Below, piece by piece: positions 5,121 through 7,610 of a DNA stretch of 7,610 nucleotides. The notes under the pieces were generated by a model. The model worked only from the letters and a program-made list of their open reading frames with translations. It was not told where the DNA came from and did no database searches. The position numbers were made by a program, and so were the translations under genes. The stretch is from NCBI GenBank assembly GCA_025061865.1, contig JANXAA010000098.1, positions 1-7,610 of the forward strand, written 5' to 3'. The stretch comes from Acidobacteriota bacterium. Its GTDB lineage: Bacteria; Acidobacteriota; HRBIN11. Position 1 is the first letter of the stretch, and every line of letters starts with the position of its first letter.

Positions 5121-5496
5121 CGACCAAGACGACGACAGCGACGGCCGCCGTCCGGTCGTGACTCAGGCTGACCCACACTTGGGTGACGCCCCGTTCGTTG
5201 GCTCGGGTCCAAGCCCTGCTGTGCAGGAATAGTTGAGGCTCCCCGCTCGGCAGGTTCCGGACCTCGAAGTCCGTCCAGGGGATGCCGCTCCAAAGGCCGA
5301 CGCCGAGAGCTTTCATCGCCGCTTCCTTGGCCGCAAAGCGAGCCGCCAGGTGGGGATAGGGGTCTTGAAAGCCGGCGCAGTATGTCTGCTCGGCCTCTGT
5401 GAAGATGCGCCGCAGGAAGCGCTCACCGAGCCGTTCGACGGCCTGCCGAATGCGGCCGATTTCGATGACGTCTACGCCGATGCCGCAGATGGTCAT
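5095..5496 (-). CDS. acpS: Holo-[acyl-carrier-protein] synthase
   Basis: AcpS moves 4'-phosphopantetheine from CoA to a serine of acyl carrier protein, making the active ACP used by FabH and PlsX. The 133-residue frame starts GIGVDVIEIGRI with magnesium ligand D9, and has ARFAAKEAAMKALG with E58 and K62. FTEAEQTYC and the ending VWVSLSHDRTAAVAVVVL are also standard for the family. AAGG lies 8 bases before the ATG at 5496. It follows nuoD by 42 bases on the same strand and is probably cotranscribed with it, an unusual partner. The final residues (GRMGQAGK) lie beyond the conserved domain and are read from the octamer array at 5073-5120. Confidence 0.95.
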   Translation of the reverse strand: MTICGIGVDVIEIGRIRQAVERLGERFLRRIFTEAEQTYCAGFQDPYPHLAARFAAKEAAMKALGVGLWSGIPWTDFEVRNLPSGEPQLFLHSRAWTRANERGVTQVWVSLSHDRTAAVAVVVLVGRMGQAGK

Positions 5497-5538
5497 CTTT
5501 TACCTTGGGCAGTAAGGCCGGGGACTCGGAAGCTCCTA

Positions 5539-6927
5539 CTACCGGTCCAGTTCCCCACCGATCATGTTGATGGACCCAAAGACCGGGATGACGTCAGCGA
5601 CCGTGTAGCCCCGGATCATCTCGACGAGGCCTGACATCAGGGCAAAGCAGGGACCCCGGACCCGAATCCGATAAGGCCGGTCCTGGCCTGTGCTAACGAT
5701 ATAGAAACCCAGTTCCCCGTTTGCGCCCTCGACGGCAAAGTAGACCTCCCCGACGGGCGTCGTAATGCCATGGCCCGTCATGATAAGCTTGAAGTGGTCC
5801 ATGAGGGCTTCGATGGTGGTGTAGACCTCTTCCTTTGGGGGAAGGACGACGGCCCGGTTCGGGGCGTTGATATGGTCCCAACGGGAGGCCTCACTGCCCT
5901 CCAGGGTGTTAGCCAAACGGACCCGGACCCGATCGGGCGGGATGGTCACCTGGCCGAGGCGACCCATGTCGTCGACTTCCCAGGCAGCCATCTCGGGGGC
6001 CATGATCTCGGGCGCCTCCTCAGGGATCTGTCGAAGGCACTGGTCAATGATCCGGATGCTTTGCTCCATCTCTTCCATCCGGACGAGGTACCGGTCCAGG
6101 TTGTCGCCGTGCTCGCCGAGGGGGACGTCGAAGTCCAGCTCGTCGTAGACGAGGTACGGCTGGACCTTCCGGAGGTCGAAAGGGACACCACAGGCCCGCA
6201 GGCAGGGCCCCGTAAATCCATAACTGATGGCCGTCTCAGCGTCGATGACTCCGACGTCCTTCATACGGTCGATGAAGATACGGTTGTTCGTCAGGAGGCC
6301 GTGAACCTCCCGGAGGACCTGCCGGACGCCCTTGAGCCGCTCTGCACAAGCCTCGTGGAAGCCCTCGGGCAGGTCGGCTTTGAGGCCCCCGACGCGGGTG
6401 TAGCTCGTCGTCAGGCGGGCCCCGCAGATCATTTCGACGAGTTCCCACAGCCACTCCCGGGCCTTCATCATGTACAGGAAGGCTGTCATCGCCCCAAGTT
6501 CCATGGCCGAGGCCCCGATACACGTCAGGTGGTCCGTGACACGGGAAATCTCTGAGACGAGGACCCGGATGTACTGAGCCCGCCGGGGAACGGTAATGCC
6601 CAAGAGTTTCTCGACAGTCATCACGTAAGCGACATTGTTGATCAGGGGCGAGACGTAGTTCAGGCGGTCCGTGTATGGAATGACCTGATTCCAGGTCTTG
6701 AACTCGCACGTCTTTTCGAAGGCCCGGTGGAGGTAGCCGATCTCGACGTCGGCATCGACGACCCGCTCTCCGTCCAGCTTCAGGATGATCCGGATAATCC
6801 CGTGCATGGCCGGATGGGATGGGCCCATGTTAAGAAGCAGATGCGTCTGGTCGTCTTCTCGCCAAATGACTACGTCGTCTCGGGTTCCGACTCGTTCGAT
6901 GGTCTCCACCGATCCGGGTCTCTCCAT
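5539..6927 (-). CDS. nuoD: NADH-quinone oxidoreductase subunit D (49 kDa)
   Basis: NuoD belongs to the peripheral arm of complex I and, with NuoB, forms the pocket where quinone is reduced. The 462-residue product has LLNMGPSHPAMHGIIRI with the conserved histidines, EIGYLHRAFEK, the YTDRLNYVSPL block, MELGAMTAFLYMMKARE, GFTGPCLRACGVPFD, GELGFYIVSTGQDRPYRIR and the ending GSINMIGGELDR that corresponds to the family's GEVDR terminus. This is a separate NuoD, not the NuoCD fusion of enterobacteria. The ATG at 6927 has GAGGG 4 bases upstream and overlaps the nuoC end by 58 bases. The only other early start candidate is GTG at 6909, which still overlaps. About 18 residues precede the recognisable domain. 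Confidence 0.97.
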   Translation of the reverse strand: MERPGSVETIERVGTRDDVVIWREDDQTHLLLNMGPSHPAMHGIIRIILKLDGERVVDADVEIGYLHRAFEKTCEFKTWNQVIPYTDRLNYVSPLINNVAYVMTVEKLLGITVPRRAQYIRVLVSEISRVTDHLTCIGASAMELGAMTAFLYMMKAREWLWELVEMICGARLTTSYTRVGGLKADLPEGFHEACAERLKGVRQVLREVHGLLTNNRIFIDRMKDVGVIDAETAISYGFTGPCLRACGVPFDLRKVQPYLVYDELDFDVPLGEHGDNLDRYLVRMEEMEQSIRIIDQCLRQIPEEAPEIMAPEMAAWEVDDMGRLGQVTIPPDRVRVRLANTLEGSEASRWDHINAPNRAVVLPPKEEVYTTIEALMDHFKLIMTGHGITTPVGEVYFAVEGANGELGFYIVSTGQDRPYRIRVRGPCFALMSGLVEMIRGYTVADVIPVFGSINMIGGELDR

Positions 6928-7421
6928 GGGTCCCTCGGCTGGATACGATAAGGTATACGGGGCTGTTCGCCCCGGAGGGGGTAGTCCTTACGCAGGGGGT
7001 GACCCTGGAACTCGTCATACATCAGGATGCGCCGCAGGTCGGGGTGATGCCGGAAGCGGATGCCAAACATGTCGAAGACTTCCCGTTCCAACCAGTTGGC
7101 GACTTTCCAGAGGTCTGTGACCGAGTCGACGGCCTCTCCATCGCCGACCTGGGTCTTGACCCGTAGGCGACGGTTGTAATGGAGTGAGTATAGATGATAG
7201 ACGACGTCGAAGCGGGGTCGGCGGTCGAGCCAATCGACAGCTGTCAGGTCCATCAAGAAGTTGAACCGAAGGCGGGGGTCGTCCCGCAGGAACTCGAGGA
7301 CCGCATGGGTCTGCTCCTTCCGGACGACGACCGTCTCGTCTCCTCGAAAGGCATGCGTCTCGAGGATAGATCCCCGAAAGCGCTCTTGAAGGATCCCCAA
7401 AACCGGACTAGCGGGCGTCAT
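6870..7421 (-). CDS. nuoC: NADH-quinone oxidoreductase subunit C (30 kDa)
   Basis: NuoC is a structural subunit of the complex I peripheral arm, next to NuoD. The 183-residue protein has the family signature in two neighbouring pieces, NWLEREVFDMFGIRF and HPDLRRILMYDEFQGHPLRK, followed by DYPL. The N-terminal half (NFLMDLTAVDW, FDVVYHLYSL) also fits. The C-terminal 30 residues after the DYPL block are charged and proline-rich (to SEPETT) and overlap the nuoD start. The ATG at 7421 has a weak AAGGGTGAG-type site about 8 bases upstream. Confidence 0.96.
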   Translation of the reverse strand: MTPASPVLGILQERFRGSILETHAFRGDETVVVRKEQTHAVLEFLRDDPRLRFNFLMDLTAVDWLDRRPRFDVVYHLYSLHYNRRLRVKTQVGDGEAVDSVTDLWKVANWLEREVFDMFGIRFRHHPDLRRILMYDEFQGHPLRKDYPLRGEQPRIPYRIQPRDPWRDPDRWRPSNESEPETT

Positions 7422-7610
7422 GGGCTCTGCTCACCCTTCGCCTGTAGAGGAAAGGTTGGAGGAAGAAGACCCTAGAGGTTGGGCGGTCGGAGGTCAAGCG
7501 TCCGGAGACCTGATCGGGGACCTCGAATCTCGAATACCTACTCCTCTACTGGACACCGCTATGCGCAACCCAAAGTCTACCGGTCCTGTAAGAAGGCCCA
7601 GGACGTGCTC
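7422..7610. other. Spacer upstream of nuoC, no nuoB seen
   Basis: The end of nuoB, the usual upstream neighbour, is not recognisable on either strand. There is a weak heptad pair (ACCTCGA, ATCTCGA at 7520-7533) and a perfect 6-base inverted repeat GTCCTG/CAGGAC (7583-7604) without a T-tract. An open minus-strand frame from the edge to a TGA at about 7497 has no family match that I can see. Confidence 0.4.

Noticed and set aside
5770..6555. Long plus-strand frame of 261 codons inside nuoD
   Set aside because: It lies antisense to a well-conserved nuoD frame, and its Asp/Val/Gly-rich product has no family features; it follows from the GC-rich codon use of nuoD.
7561..7610. Plus-strand ATG near the window end as a gene start
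   Set aside because: There is no ribosome binding site and too little sequence to judge.

Overview
This is a GC-rich bacterial chromosome segment. The genes visible belong to Gram-negative-type core metabolism: fatty acid and phospholipid synthesis (rpmF-plsX-fabH, acpS), the proton-pumping NADH dehydrogenase (nuoC-nuoD), the MEP isoprenoid pathway (an ispF-like gene), and a tRNA-Gln with an encoded CCA end. I cannot place the organism reliably. Gene content and protein style fit Acidobacteriota or another deep-branching bacterial phylum, possibly known only from metagenomes, but that is an impression. There is no phage, plasmid, CRISPR or transposase gene.

Layout, left to right: (1) 1-165, minus strand, the 5' part of a small unrecognised zinc-ribbon gene that runs off the window. 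(2) 166-824, a decayed region with a candidate 26-codon ORF, a hairpin, and a broken O6-alkylguanine-DNA alkyltransferase gene (443-756) whose IPCHR active site is split off by frameshifts. (3) 825-1343, a divergent ispF-like gene. (4) 1574-1647, tRNA-Gln(CTG) with a recognisable promoter. (5) 1861-4180, the rpmF-plsX-fabH operon on the minus strand with a good sigma70-type promoter. (6) 4431-4892, a yqeY gene, the only plus-strand gene. (7) 5095-7421, nuoC-nuoD-acpS on the minus strand.

How the genes fit together: PlsX and FabH act at the junction of phospholipid and fatty acid synthesis, and AcpS activates the acyl carrier protein that both depend on. NuoC and NuoD are neighbouring subunits of the peripheral arm of complex I.

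The most unusual property is in the spacers. Most intergenic gaps carry a short, imperfect tandem array with a strict 7- or 8-base period. Each gap uses its own phrase, and the 8-base arrays share a TGCC/TTCC-like core. Several arrays touch functional sites: one abuts the ispF start codon, one contains the tRNA promoter, one ends just before the yqeY ribosome binding site, and one encodes the last residues of AcpS. I do not recognise this as a named repeat family.
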